From Terfezia claveryi (lineage: Eukaryota > Ascomycota > Pezizomycetes > Pezizales > Pezizaceae): a DNA stretch of 62,547 nucleotides. Shown one piece after another: positions 32,301 to 43,935 of the stretch (position 1 is its first letter; every line of letters begins with the position of its first letter). Position numbers and translations under genes: made by a program. The notes beneath the pieces were generated by a model. The model made no database searches and was not told the DNA's origin. It saw nothing but the letters and a program-made list of their open reading frames with translations. The DNA lies in the NCBI GenBank assembly GCA_015179025.1, contig WHUX01000272.1, positions 1 through 62,547 of the forward strand. The letters are read 5' to 3'.

Positions 32301-33198
32301 ACCTAGACCTCAGTCCCGACATCATAATTTAGATACGGTAGATATGGCGGGATAACGGCGTTGTTCTTACTAGTGGAGTTAAGGGATCATACTGGCTGGG
32401 GGTGTATTTTAAGGAGGCATTTTACTATTCGATATCTATCCTCGATTTTTTCTTTTCCTGGGTTAGCATTATGAAGAAATAATATGAGTGATTTTGACAT
32501 CGCAAAGATACGAAAAAGCAGAGTGATACATGAAAGTCCTGGAGACTGATCAAGACAACTCAAGCGCTGTCAATGTTTTGGCATCTCAGCGGCGAACAGC
32601 CGTGGCCAGCTTTGCCAAGTATCGGTTTGCATGTGAGAAATGATGTTTAGTACAAATCAATAGAAGACCTATCTGGATGAGACCTGATCGAAGACATTAC
32701 GAGCTGGTGTGTAAAGCCGGAGACTGTCAGCCGCAGTGGGATTCGGAATCTGAAGGGGGGTAGATTTCAATGGGTTATATATCGGAAACGGAACTGTAGC
32801 AAATGATCCCTAAAATCGAGTGAGGCTTGCCATATACATACATATCGATAATGCAACACTCATTCATGTGTTATTCTTTTCCTGTAACATGGGTTACTCT
32901 CCTCTTTTGGGAGAGCCAGCGATAATGATGCGGCCTCCAACCCGCAAACCGCGGAGAAAACTCGCCGTAGTTACTTCGGTTGAACATGTTATGTAGCAGT
33001 TCATAGAAAATGAGCAATTCATTAATTCATGTACACGAGTACTACCCGACATCTACCACCCGGCATGGTTATTGGTTTCCACCCTTTTGATCCAGATGAG
33101 TGAGAGAGGGAGGCTGTGATATTTGTCGGAAACGCATGTTTATCATAATGTTAGGTTATGTCATTCTCATATTGGCACAGGTAATTATTTACTAATGA
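32301..33198. other. Intergenic, fasciclin 3' region to tRNA
   Basis: No gene recognised. It presumably includes the 3' untranslated region of the fasciclin gene. Confidence 0.4.
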
Positions 33199-33281
33199 TC
33201 TCTGGTAGTATAGTGGTAAGTATTCCCGCCTGTCAATCTGACTGAACGCGGGCGACCGGGGTTCAATTCCCCGCCAGAGAG
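33199..33281 (+). tRNA. tRNA-Asp (anticodon GTC) with an 11-nt intron
   Basis: A full cloverleaf can be drawn: acceptor TCTCTGG/CCAGAGA with discriminator G (33281), D arm, anticodon stem CCCGC/GCGGG with anticodon GTC at 33232-33234, and T stem CGGGG/CCCCG around TTCAATT. The intron is 33236-33246, at the canonical position one base 3' of the anticodon. The polymerase III A box (TAGTATAGTGG) and B box (GGTTCAATTCC) are intact, and T5 and T7 runs at 33286-33298 terminate transcription. It looks functional. Confidence 0.95.
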
Positions 33282-33298
33282 TTTCTTTTTCTTTTTTT

Positions 33299-35800
33299 CT
33301 TTCTTTTTAGTCAGCCACCTGTTGTAGGTAAGTAGTTAGTACAGTAGAATGTACCTAGCTGTGGAGGGGATTGTGCCAAAATAGTTGCATTCAAATCCCT
33401 AGTATAGTGACTCTAAAATAAATAAATAAATCGAATCATATATAGTGTACTAGTATGACAGCAGTTAGTACTGCTTTGTCACCATTAGCTCCTTAGATAC
33501 ATACATACTTATATACTTAGTATTCAATCCATGAACCTAACGATCATAAGACCTATGACGAGCATGGACATTACAGTAGAAAGTGAAGGCTAAGACCTGA
33601 TAAACAAGAATGTACTGTTAGTACCTTTAATATTACAAGGCTCATATACTCAAGGGATTGTTTACACAAAGTGCTCGAAGGCATGCATGTATGAACTTGT
33701 ACATTAAGCAAAAGGTGGGAATTGGGTGGGAGTTTGCAAATCCCCTCATAACTGAATCGGAGCCGCCGGGACCTGTAGGGAGTGACTGTTCCCGTGTATG
33801 CCAGCTTCGGTCTCCAGCATACAACAGTTTGCAAAATGAGATTCTCGTATAGCGTGCGATTCATAACTATTAATATATTGTCCCTCTTTTCAATATTAAT
33901 TAGGAACCTTTCCAATTCATAGCTGGCGTCCGTACTTCCTAATTTAAATATGACCATTACCGTGGATCCAGACTTTTTTTTTTTTTTTTTTTTTTGAAGT
34001 CTATACGTCTAAGCTAGGGAAAGAGCTGGAGCGAAAGCATGGTCACGTGGCCTAGTTTGCATGTGAGTTTAGGAGTTGGGAAAAATAGCGGCTAACATAT
34101 CTTCTGTCATACAGGCCAACAGCTGTTTCCAATTGCAACCACCCACAGCTCTAATATAACCATCCGACAGAGGTACTCCTCATACGCCCCTTGCTCTAAT
34201 GGCATCTAAATATACCGTGCTGAGTGCCTGTACGTACGGTGAGTGGGTGGTGAAATGCATAACACCCGGACCAGGGGCCAATACCATCCGTTAGGGGCAC
34301 ATCCACTGCCGAGGTGAGCTCATCTATGTATATCCATACGCATAGAGCTTGATGTTCAATGTTCAGGTCGAGTCGTGATCACTGATGGTCTAGATAAGTT
34401 ACCAACAAACCTTTGCCCAATCCTTAAATCCACCGGTAAGTCCCCCATGTTTATACGAGTACTGTAATAATTTTGTTAGCAAAAAAAAAAACTTTTCATC
34501 AACGGACCCAATATATCCTATTCCCAACCATTAATTAACTGACTCATGGTCTTTTCCAGTGATCGATCTGGTCCCTCCGGAACTGTACAACTAGGGATTG
34601 ATTGGTTACCAGACTAGGAATGATGTAGAAGCAACTAAACTGAATATGTGAGGAGAGGTGATGGAGGAAACTCCTTGGTGGGAAGACGTGAGGTTATAGA
34701 AGTATTGGTCTGAGGCATTTCTTATCAATAAGCTTAAAGTACCTCAGTCGGCAATTGCTGCAAAATTAATTCGGCTTCCTGCCTAATATGGCTTACTATA
34801 GTTGTACTTCAGTTAGATATAGATGAATTGTTGAACGACGTTCTATGGGACAACACTAGGGACGCCTAATGGGGATTATCATGGGGTTTATCCACTCTCC
34901 TTTTCTTTCACTCTCGTTCATCGCTAGAATCATGCATACTTATACATTCACTATCAGTCTTCACTATGGATAGATCTTCTAATACATATTGTGATGTATC
35001 CAAGACAAAAAGGAAGATTCGAGTTCTTAAGATAACTTCTTTTTCTTTTTGTGAGTTCTTCATATGTCTTATCACGAATATATTCTTATATTGGGTATGC
35101 TTGAAACGGGAGTGTGCTGTGCCTAGACAGAAAGTATCTCATGTTGTGAGTACGCTAAGTAATATACCAACCCGCACTCCCCTTGTGTTCCATTTCTCTT
35201 CACCTAATACCTTTGTACTGATTGCTCGTATCACACAACTGCAAACTCACTCACAATCTGGGGAGGCATAATACAAGCATACCTAGTAGTGCAATATCAC
35301 CTGCGGCCCTGCATCCTCAAGTTTAGTGTAAGCTGACACAGGCGACCTAACTCCTGCATTCTCTGCTCGAGCCGGGGAGGTGAAACACAGATCGGAGTAC
35401 TGTCATCCAAAGAGCTCTGTAGACCCTCTCTCTGAGTAGTATCCGTTACTTGTACTCTGAAAACAATATCTTAAACCAATCTACACCAACCAATCGCATA
35501 CATGACTTGAGCATTCCGGAAAAGAGCGGACCATGTTATAAGAATGTCCAAATATTCACCTTCTTTGGGGCCCGGGGCTAGTGTGGGAATATCCAGACCA
35601 TATTATATACCTCTATGGATTCATATACCTGGAGAGGGTACTTACTCTACAACCTTACGCACCTAGGTTCAAAATACTTCAGCACCAACTCGGGTGGATG
35701 CAGCTGGACATGCTATTAGCTCACAACACAGAAGAAAATCATAATCTAGGCTCAAGGTCTTGAATGTTTGACCTGCGATCGAACTTGATACACCTCGCCG
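33299..35800. other. Intergenic; poly-T tract, no gene recognised
   Basis: A T22 run lies at 33974-33995. A plus open frame at 34966-35271 (101 aa) and a minus one at 33571-33957 have no known domain. Confidence 0.35.
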
Positions 35801-35963
35801 TGTAAGGTCGGTACTTGTATGCAGGATGTGTTCGAGTCTATCTAGAATCTAAAGACTAAATACACGTTCCGCCTGGAGAGCTAGTCTCGACATGACCCAA
35901 AGGAGCTAGTCTCCTTGACGGGAGCCAATCTCCCGTGGCATGTGGGGATGCCGCATCCTTACA
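35801..35963 (-). repeat. 3' LTR of Gypsy family B (short, 163 bp)
   Basis: Bounded by TGTAAGG...CCTTACA, with inverted ends. On the minus strand it directly follows a polypurine tract (GGGAGGGGGGAAGA). Paired short repeats such as GGAGCTAGTCTCC and GGGAGCCAATCTCCC lie inside. The opposite LTR is missing. Confidence 0.65.
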
Positions 35964-36023
35964 TCTTCCCCCCTCCCGATGTAAGTCCGACCCGGACTTT
36001 TCTTCTACTAATTACATTCTCAT

Positions 36024-37663
36024 CTAATCCTTCAGCCTTTGCGGGGTCCTCCTCTTTCTTCCCGATCTCCTTGGGCCTTCCTTTCCTTTGAGGTCTTCTT
36101 CTTGTGTTTCAGCTATCCCATCTGCTGTGATATCCTTCGTTTTCCTGATCTCCTCCCGTTCCGGGTTTTCCGTATCTCTCATCCATATCTTGCTCCTTTC
36201 TCTGAATTCTTTCAGCAGGCTTCTATCCTTTCCTAGCATATCTGCTTCTTCCCATGCAGCTTCTTCTTCTTCCTCACCTTCTCTCAAGCAAGAGACCTCC
36301 TGCCTGTTGTTCCACAGTCTTTCACCCAGTATCCTCTTCAGTTTCTCCTCCGTTTGGCCGTTCACTAGTGTCGGGGGTTCTGGTGACCCGTTTCTTCTCA
36401 TGTATTTCCGTAGGTATTCTATAGACACTACGTCGTGCATTTTTGATCCCTGTGGTACTTTTATTCTGTATGATACTAGTGACACCACCTCTACCACCTG
36501 GACCACTTCTGCTGTTGGATCCAGCTTGTTCCTCCTTTGTAATCGCAGACAGGCCAGATCGCCGGGTAGGAATTCGATGGGGGCATGTTTGCCATCGTAG
36601 TATTTCTTTTGGTATGCTTGTGCTTTCTTTAGTGCAGCTTCTGCCTCAGTTCTTCTTTTAGACAGATTTGCTGACATCTCCTCTACCGTCAGTAAGTGTC
36701 TGAAGTTTTTCTGGGTCGCTTTGCTTCCAAAGTTTTGTAGGGGTTACCCGTATAGTAGCTCAAAAGGGGTTTTCTTGGTTGATAGATTGATACACGAGTT
36801 GTGTGCGAATTCGATAGCTGGCAAGAGTTGCACCCACTGCTTTCTTGACTCCAATATCATTATTCGCAGTGTTGCTTCTATCGTTCTGTTCGTCCATTCC
36901 GATTGTCCATTCGCTTGGGGGTGATAGGCTGTTGTCATCGCCAGCTTTGTTCCGGCTAGAGACATCATTGTTCTCCAGAACCCCGAAGTGAATCGTCTAT
37001 CATAATCACTGATCATCACCAAGGGGATGTCCCATATCGCGAAGACTGAGTCGAAATATCTCTTTGCAAACTTTTCGGCTGTATCTGATTTCTTGCATGG
37101 GATGAGTCTCACTGCCTTTGTGTATTTGTCCGTGCATGTTGCGAGGGAGTTGAAGCCTTTTGCTGATGGTAACCCTTCTACGAAGTCCACGCATATCGAT
37201 ATATCATGTGAAACGGGGCTACTGCTATGATGGGTTGCATGACTCCTGGTTTTTTTGACGTGTTTGTCTTAACTATTTGGCATTTGTGGCATAAGCGGCA
37301 GTATATCTCAATATCTTTGGCTATTCTTGGCCAAAAGAGTCTTTCTTTTGCTTTTTCCAGGGTTCTTTTATATCCTGGGTGACCCATCTCATCATGTAGT
37401 GCCTGAATTGCCTCGATTCTGCAGTTTTGCGGCATGCAGATTCTGTCAGCTCCTTCGTTCACCTTCAGAAGGATTCCATCTTTGCTCCATTTGAAACTAT
37501 CAGTCTCTTCTGTCTCGTTTCTGTCTATAGAATGCACATTCTTAGCTCGTCCCAACTGCTCTAGAGCAGCCACACTTTGAGTAGATATATTCTCTGCTTT
37601 CCCACTCAGGTTGGTGACATCAACTCGGCCCAGCTGTTTACAGATAGTCACACTCTGAGTCAC
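36024..37663 (-). pseudogene. Gypsy integrase (family B)
   Basis: Reading minus: zinc domain with HDEMGHPGYKRT and CRLCHKCQ (37178-37663); core with MDFVEGLPSAKGF (D1), ISDYDRRFTSGFW (D2) and HPQANGQSEWTNRTIE (E) in 36744-37190; then a C-terminal part with KKYYDGKHAPIEFLPGDLAC and a GSKMHDVVSIEYLRKY module ending in a basic tail RRSGRKRRTPQRLKD (36024-36677). All three catalytic residues are present. A frame change between the zinc domain and the core and a stop after ELLYG break the reading frame. Confidence 0.88.
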
Positions 37664-37774
37664 TTTTCCCTAGTTAACTCTTCTTTGCTCAATGATCTCA
37701 ACTCGGCCCAGCTATTTGGGAACAGTCATACTCTGAGTCATCTTCTTCAGTCCGGTGGGCTCAGCTTGTCCCAA

Positions 37775-38275
37775 TCAGTCATAGGTGTTCCTGCCCTGAG
37801 TTGTCTCCTCTTTTGTCTTCTCGAGTTGATTTTCTTTCCCTTGTATATATCCTTCGAAGGTGTCATCTGTTTTGTAGGAGGACCTTATTTTGTGTAACAG
37901 GTTAGAGGTCAGTGATGAGATGGTAGTCATAAATGTGCGTATATATGGGTGTCTTGACAGGGGGTCCACATTGGAGTGTATCAGTCCTGGTCTATATACA
38001 TTCTTCATCTTGTTTTCCATAGGGCCTAGTAGCATTGCCCACTTATGCAAGCGTGAGTTTGTTGACTGTTTGATAGACCACAGCCATTGTAGTGCATGGT
38101 GGTCGGTAATTACTGTTAGTGAGGAACTATCCAGATAATGTGACAGTTTGGTGAAGGACCAGTATACTCCTAAGCATTCCAGTTCTGTTGCCAAATAGTT
38201 TTTTTCTGCAGGGGTGAGTGATCTTGAGATGAATAGGATTAGGTGTTGTTTTCTATCTTCCTCACATTCTTGTTA
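37775..38275 (-). pseudogene. Gypsy RNase H (family B), truncated
   Basis: The minus-strand frame reads SRSLTPAEKNYLATELECLG then LTVITDHHALQWLW and VDPLSRHP, the central and C-terminal part of Ty3-type RNase H with Glu and Asp catalytic positions. It is cut at 38275 by the pogo-like transposon. Confidence 0.85.
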
Positions 38276-40519
38276 CTGTATTAATTCGTAAGTAAGAATG
38301 CTGTCTTATTCATGAATGGGCAGTCGGAGGAGCCTTAAATTTACTGTCTTATATGCGATACTAGCTTAAACACGAGATACTTTCTTATAAAAGAATTTCC
38401 GGGGAAAAAAAAAAAAATTCCGGAACGACACAGTAGAATAATTGATATCTATTTAAACGATCTCCTCCCCAAGCGTAATGGTAGCATATTGAACAGCCTC
38501 TTCTTCCGTAATATAATCTCCCTGCTCATTGTCACTTCCAGTTGCTTCCTCTTCATCATCTACAATCTCTAGATCTGAACTTTCATCCTCTATGTCTGTT
38601 GGTAGATTGGGTTGGTCTTCCAACTCAGAAGGTAATTGCCACTCCGGGACTGTATAGTTCAGGATTCCTTCAATATGAATATCAGAGTCTGCTGTACCAT
38701 CAATTGGGACAGTGATTCCACATTTGTGAAATAAGCAAGTCTAGGAGTGTTAGCTAAGTATACATGTAGGAGGATTTATAAATTGAGCTTACAATCATAT
38801 CACAGTTGGCAGATACTAACTTCCATGCCTCGGCTACCCATTTGGTCATAAGAATTCGCCATTAGGAAGTAGTATATTTATTCTCCATCTAATTGTCAAG
38901 ATTGGCGGCATAGTGTGATTGTGATATCTCATCAAGTTGTTTCTTGAATGGTGCATGAACTGATACATCTAGTAGTTAAACTAGACTTGTACATTTAGGA
39001 GGAACCATAACAGGAACTGTATGTATATCTTTCATTATTTTTTCGACAGTTGAAGTCTTTTGAGATTTGTGCACATCTAAAACTAGTATCTGAGGTAATG
39101 TACTGAAAATCCCATCTGCACTAGCTGCTTTCTACTGGCGTTTAAGCCATATTAAAGTTATAGCTTCATCTACCTATGCATTGACTTGAAAGTCAACTAC
39201 CACCCCTTTATCCCAACTTTGTTTTTCTAATTTCGTAATCTTCATACCTTTACCTTTAAAAATAATCAATGGCTTGATTCGAGGAACACCATCCCCAAAA
39301 ATTGTAAGTTGGACTGTTGCCTGGCACTTGTCTAAACCACTACCAGTACTCTTAACCCAAATGGTCTTTTCACTAGTTGTTGCATATGTACGACTATCTA
39401 TAAATTTAAATAGCAATAGTATCTGATCCATATTGGCAATATTTTCAAGTATATATATGACAATATCATGTTGAACCTCATCATAGTATAGCTTTGGAGT
39501 AGAGATTCAATGAATGAATTGATGAAATACTTAGATCAAAGGTAGAGAATCGATTGGCTTCTATTGAGCCTTATTTGTTAGAGCTCGATAACTAATACAA
39601 TTGTGTTTTCGAAATCACCGAAACCAGATCAAGGAGAACTTAAAATGATATTTAAAATTCATTAATTTCCAAAAGTATAATAGAATAAATTACTTACTTA
39701 CACTTTAGCTTTAATGATATAATCAAAGACTACATACTCCGGATAATGCTGTTCATATAACCCTCTTACTTCTGCTATGAACCAAGATTATATTACCTTA
39801 TGACTTTTGTTTCTAAGGACAAGAAACTTTACATGAAGCTTATATTCTAGTTCAGGATGTAAAGCACCATGTCCTGCTGTATTTTTCTATTGTCTTACTT
39901 GCATCTACATAATACTGTGCTTATTTTCTATCCAGGATTTAAGTATTTTTTCTGAAATACCTAGAATCTAGGCAACACGGAATTTAGAAAATCGCCGAGG
40001 TATAACTACCTCTGTAATCGAATCGATAAAGGGGGAGGTATATTCTTTAGCATATATGATAGCTGCCAGTTTGAATTCCCGAGTGTATTAATGTCTTCAG
40101 ACTGGAGTATTCAAAGTGGAAGCTTCCTTTCCAGCCTCATGTAAGGCATTGAAGTGTACAATATCTTGTACTACATCAGGTCCTTTGGAATTTACCTTTG
40201 ATAGTGCTGGAATCACTGTCCGCCTCCTAGAGTTCTGCAGTTGCAATACTGAGGTTGTGCGAGGTTTTTGGCCAGTGTTTTGCGCATTAGGTCTAGGACG
40301 AGGTGCCTGTGGAATTGGCATCATAACAAGTGATGGTGATGAGTGAAAGAAACTGGTTGCGAGTCAACATTGATATTACTATACTACTGTCTTATAAGAA
40401 AAATTTGCAGTCTTAAACACAATTCGGATATCTCAGCCAAAATTAGGCTATTTTACCCCTGTCTTATATGCGAATACTGTCCTGCTGAGTAGTACTATCT
40501 TACTTGCGAATTAATATGG
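38276..40519 (-). mobile_element. pogo-like (Tc1/mariner superfamily) DNA transposon, 2244 bp
   Basis: Terminal inverted repeats CTGTATTAATTCGTAAGTAA (left) and CCATATTAATTCGCAAGTAA (reverse complement of right) differ by three bases and are flanked by TA on both sides (38274-38275, 40520-40521), the target duplication of the superfamily. A related TATTCGCATATAAGACAG motif recurs subterminally. It carries one transposase gene on the minus strand. Both ends and the target duplication are visible, so the element is complete but mutated. Confidence 0.9.
38453..40330 (-). pseudogene. pogo-like DDE transposase (inactivated)
   Basis: Reading minus: an N-terminal helix-turn-helix region with EFKLAAIIYAKEY and GISEKILKSWIENK, a CENPB-type block, then the catalytic part with MDQILLLFKFIDSRTY (first Asp) and TIWVKSTGSGLDKCQATVQL, FGDGVPRIKPLIIFKGKGMK, LVLDVHKSQKT (second Asp), VPPKCTS and LLDVSVHAPFKKQL (third Asp region), and an acidic tail ending at a TAA at 38453-38455. 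Several TAG codons replace Trp or Gln (for example in QAWVDEA), as expected from CpA-to-TpA decay. Related to the DDE_1 group of fungal transposases. Confidence 0.85.
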
Positions 40520-40521
40520 TA

Positions 40522-41243
40522 TAGTTAGTGTACGCACCGAGGCGATTTTTCCCTGCGCTGCCTTGCTAAGACTTGCACTGACGGCCGAGTTTTGCCCAAG
40601 CCTCCAACTAGGCGAGTCAGCTATATATTGCTCTGAATTACTCAGGCCAGCACTAAGTAGCTGTGACACATATTGCTCGACTGGAGGACCAGTTTCTCAT
40701 ATAATTCAGTTCAAATTTAACTGAATACACCGTCACTGTCATGGATTACCTCCACTATAACAGATTGCTTGGATTAAAGCGATTCGTTTTATGAGAATCA
40801 GAGTGTGCAGAAATTGATGAGGTATCAAGGAATGTAATTCACATTAGCATGCAAGGCAGGGTAAGATTATGCAGGAGAATAACGGGGGAATAGACAGAAG
40901 ATTAGCTACTAGTAGAACGCAGTTGAGAAGTGGCGGTAAGGATTGAGTGGGAAGGAAAAGTTCAAGTCCGTGATAGGAGGAGGAATCTGTGACAGGCGGG
41001 GCAATCTGTAACAGGAGGATAGATCTGTGATAGAAGGAGCAATCCGTGACAGATAATGGAGAAAACACGAAACCAAGACCGAGATAAAACATGGGTAACT
41101 AATTCTTGGTGAGGACTCGGTCGATCACTGAGTAGTCACCGAGTTAGTGGCGAGTTGGCTTCGGAAGAATGGGCATCGGTACGAGTCGGTACCGAGTAGG
41201 AAAAATAGTAGTAGAACTCACCTCGACTTGAGCTGATGATTAC
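40522..41243. repeat. Intergenic with a 20-bp tandem repeat
   Basis: No gene. About 40963-41062 holds five imperfect 20-bp units (CAAGTCCGTGATAGGAGGAG type). Further on, short CCGAGT/ACTCGG words recur at 41110-41205. Confidence 0.55.
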
Positions 41244-42102
41244 TCCTAAGGGGTGATCTTATTGATCTCTCTGAAGTCTATGCAAAACTTGTATTTCCTA
41301 TTCTGTAATATCATTACCACTAGTAAGACTACCAGTCCATATCCTTTCTCAATTATATTTAGGTCCTTCAATATTATTATGCTCTCTGAAATTAGGTAAG
41401 ATATTCTTGGAGATTCTCTGTATGGCTGTATTCTTGGTGGCATTTTGTTTTTATTTGTTTCTATCTTTATAGGTAGTAGTTCTGCTTTACTAAGTTATTT
41501 TCTTTCAAAAGTGAAGCATGCTGTGAATTATTTGATTAGGGCAGCTAGTTGGTCCTTTATCTTTTTTGTCATATTTTTGTCAACTATGATTGCTAATTTA
41601 TTGAACATTCTGTCTGGTTGTATTAGTTCTTCCAGATTTAGTACCAGTTTTTCTATATCTTTTTTATTGATTTCTACTTCTATTGACAGTCTAAAAGGTT
41701 CTGCCCTAACTTCATCTGGGTCTTCTCTCTTTTTTATCTTTTTCTTCTCTTTCTTTTTAAATAGTATATTATACTCTTTCTTCTTTTATATTATTGGACT
41801 AGCCTCTATTACCTTTGTTCTTGTCTTCTCTATTAATCTACATATGTGCCTATTTTTCTCTTCTTCTACCATGATAATTTCACTTTCTAGAGATATCTTC
41901 ACTCTCAGATCCCTTTTAATTATATTATCCAAGTATTTTGCTATGTCTTTATTTCTTTTCTTATTGAATCTTCCTTTATCAGAGTTATATTTCTTTTTCC
42001 TCTTCTATTATCTTATTGTTCTTTTCCTAATATCTCTATTCTCTATTTCTACCAGGTTTCATCTATTCATTATTGAGTTATTTACTTTAGCTACTATCTT
42101 TA
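41244..42102 (-). mobile_element. Ty3/Gypsy family C fragment (region before and start of reverse transcriptase)
   Basis: The minus-strand frame contains RAEPFRLSIEVEINKKDIEK and other Lys/Glu-rich pol sequence, then KYKFCIDFREINKITP, the first reverse transcriptase block, and stops abruptly at 41244. Very AT-rich with some stops. The coding-like frame runs straight into the family A LTR at 42103, so family A copy 2 seems to have inserted into it. The rest of family C is not identified. Confidence 0.65.
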
Positions 42103-43022
42103 TGTAATAAATGGTACTAAATAGTATTCATTCGGTACTGTTTATACAATCTATATCCATAGGTATAGACATTTGTATATTTCAGTTCTACTGAGGTAAA
42201 AACTTAGAAGGGTAGGAAGATTACTATATAGGATATTCCTGGAGGGAATAGTAATTAACTGGTATAATCTATCTTATATGATTTGTGCTATCTAAGCTAT
42301 ATAATCTTGATCTGATTGGTATATAGTCTTGCTTACTGCTATGTACTTGGTTCTTGTTATTTGTGGATTCTAAAGGGAATCCAGTAGCCTATTTATACTT
42401 CTCTGAGATCTGATGACTAAGAAAATAAATACAATAAAGGGTGGTACACTAGAAGGTAGTGTACTATACAAAAGGGGTCATGTGGCCATAGTAATGAGTT
42501 ACACAATATAATAATAGTCATGTGGCCATAGTAATGAGTCACACGACCTTAAACAAAGGTCATATGGCCATAATGAGTGTGTGCTCATATAGCAAGTTCC
42601 ATGGAATTTCCCATGGCAAATTCCACATGCTATAGATGCTTATAAAGTAGTAGAAAATAGTGGAAGGCTAGTCCTTTAACTGAGAGGCTTAGTTTCATAA
42701 TATAGTAGTAATACATTAGGAAAGAAAATAGTTTGTCTCTAGTGTTTCTAGAGACAGTATTGCTACTAAAGACAAGGTATGTTATCACGATAGCAGAATG
42801 TCTCCCAGTGTCTCCTGGAGACATTGGGAGATACTAGGAGATACATGGGAGATACTCAGAAGACACTTAGGAGACCTAAAAGACATAAAAGACACCAGAG
42901 ACAACCCTGTCTCCTGGAGACACTACCTGGTGTCCGAATGCCACTTTTTTCTTACTGATGTATAGGAAATACAAAAATATAAAATTAATTATGTAAGCAA
43001 TGAAACAACATTCTCCATTACA
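42103..43022 (-). repeat. 3' LTR of family A copy 2 with an internal insertion
   Basis: Same LTR as 6377-7053, beginning TGTAATAAATGG and ending CTCCATTACA. It is 920 bp long, chiefly because of the 239-bp hairpin element at 42724-42962. Confidence 0.88.
42724..42962. mobile_element. 239-bp hairpin-rich insertion in the family A LTR, with 7-bp target duplication
   Basis: Absent from the LTR at 6377-7053. Flanked by TAGGAAA at 42717-42723 and 42963-42969. It contains several GTCTCC/GGAGAC inverted motifs (for example AGTGTCTCCTGGAGACATT) and ends CACTTTTTTCTTACTGATGTA, nearly the same end as the tandem array at 1-960 (CACTTTTTTCTTCCTGATGTA). No coding capacity, no poly-A and no clear terminal inverted repeat, so it is an unclassified non-autonomous element. 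Confidence 0.75.
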
Positions 43023-43444
43023 CTACTCTACATAGAAGGATTTCCTATCCTTACTTCTCTCGCTCTGCTAAATTGATTTCCATACATCCTAAGATTTGAT
43101 ACATTATTAATATATTAGCATTACCATGAATATCCTTAGTGTTTCTTTGACTCATAATTCTATTTCGTTCTTGTTGGATGAGAGTTTGGGTCTCATCTCT
43201 AGTTCATAGTTCTTGTTTTCCTCTAGTTGTTTGACATTTTTTGAATGTTTCTTCTATACTCCCAGTTGTCTAGAAGTCTTAAAGAATTTTAGTAGTGATA
43301 TCCTTAGCATTTACTGAGGAATTATATTTAGGACAGTATTCTAGCTATCTGACCTTATATTGTCTTTCTCTAGTTCAAGGAGCTGTTTTGAATTCTAATA
43401 CCTTTTCAACTTCATAATGATCATTTTGAATTGGTCTCAGTTCT
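43023..43444 (-). pseudogene. Family A copy 2 pol C-terminal tail
   Basis: Continues the integrase C-terminus past the point where copy 1 is interrupted by the tandem array. The minus reading gives LEYCPKYNSS and a Lys/Gln/Glu-rich tail. TAG stops occur. The right boundary is the target duplication of the nested family D element (GTTCT at 43440-43444). Confidence 0.6.
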
Positions 43445-43922
43445 TGTAACGATGGCTCTGGAGACAAAGCGACCAAGATGTATACCTAAGTAAAGAGTAA
43501 TGAGGTAGAGCAAGGGCAGAGGGTTCGTGGGGTAGGCAGCAGGGCTGCAGAGACAAGGTAAGGCAAGGCAAGGATAGGAGGTTCGAGGGGTGGGCAGCAG
43601 GGCTGCAGAGATGAGGTGAGACAAGGAGGTGCACAAGGGAGATACACCAATGTGGAGAAAAGCAAGGCCCTGTATTGGATATACAAGACGTTGGATAGGG
43701 ATCCAATGACAGTACGAGGGACAGGGTCTGTATATACATAATTCTATTAGGGCAAAGAGGAGAATAAGCTTCCTAAAATTCCTATCTCGGAAGCCAAGCA
43801 AGGTAACAATAACAACAACCCATCACCTACGATCACAGGTAATAATAAAGACAACAATAGCAATGACCTATCACCTGTGATTGCAGGTGATGGTAAGGAC
43901 AATTGAGCATACAGTTATGACA
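43445..43922 (-). repeat. 3' LTR of nested family D element
   Basis: 478 bp. The minus-strand polypurine tract (complement of CTATTCCCCCTTTA at 43921-43935) abuts it. Contains TCACCTGTGATTGCAGGTGA (palindromic ends) near 43871 and a diverged second copy near 43822, plus a ~60-bp repeated block (GGCAGCAGGGCTGCAGAGA occurs twice). Confidence 0.9.
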
Positions 43923-43935
43923 CTATTCCCCCTTT

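Larger units (their letters stand above)
35801..38275 (-). mobile_element. Ty3/Gypsy family B, 3' half
   Basis: Minus-strand element with RNase H, integrase zinc domain, integrase core and basic C-terminal tail, then a polypurine tract and 3' LTR. Its right end is at 38275, exactly where the pogo-like transposon begins, and the missing reverse transcriptase, protease and gag are not found beyond that transposon. It is less AT-rich than families A and C and has longer open frames. Confidence 0.85.

Noticed and set aside
34966..35271. 101-aa plus-strand open frame with a hydrophobic segment
   Set aside because: No homology recognised, and there is no intron or context to support it.
35801..42102. 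Families B and C as two halves of one Gypsy element
   Set aside because: Both are on the minus strand in a compatible order, but base composition and decay level differ strongly and the middle of reverse transcriptase is missing, so a single origin is not supported.
41445..42107. 220-aa hydrophobic plus-strand open frame resembling a membrane protein
   Set aside because: It is the complement of the AT-rich, Lys/Glu-rich family C pol sequence; complements of Lys and Glu codons give Phe and Leu, which mimics membrane segments.
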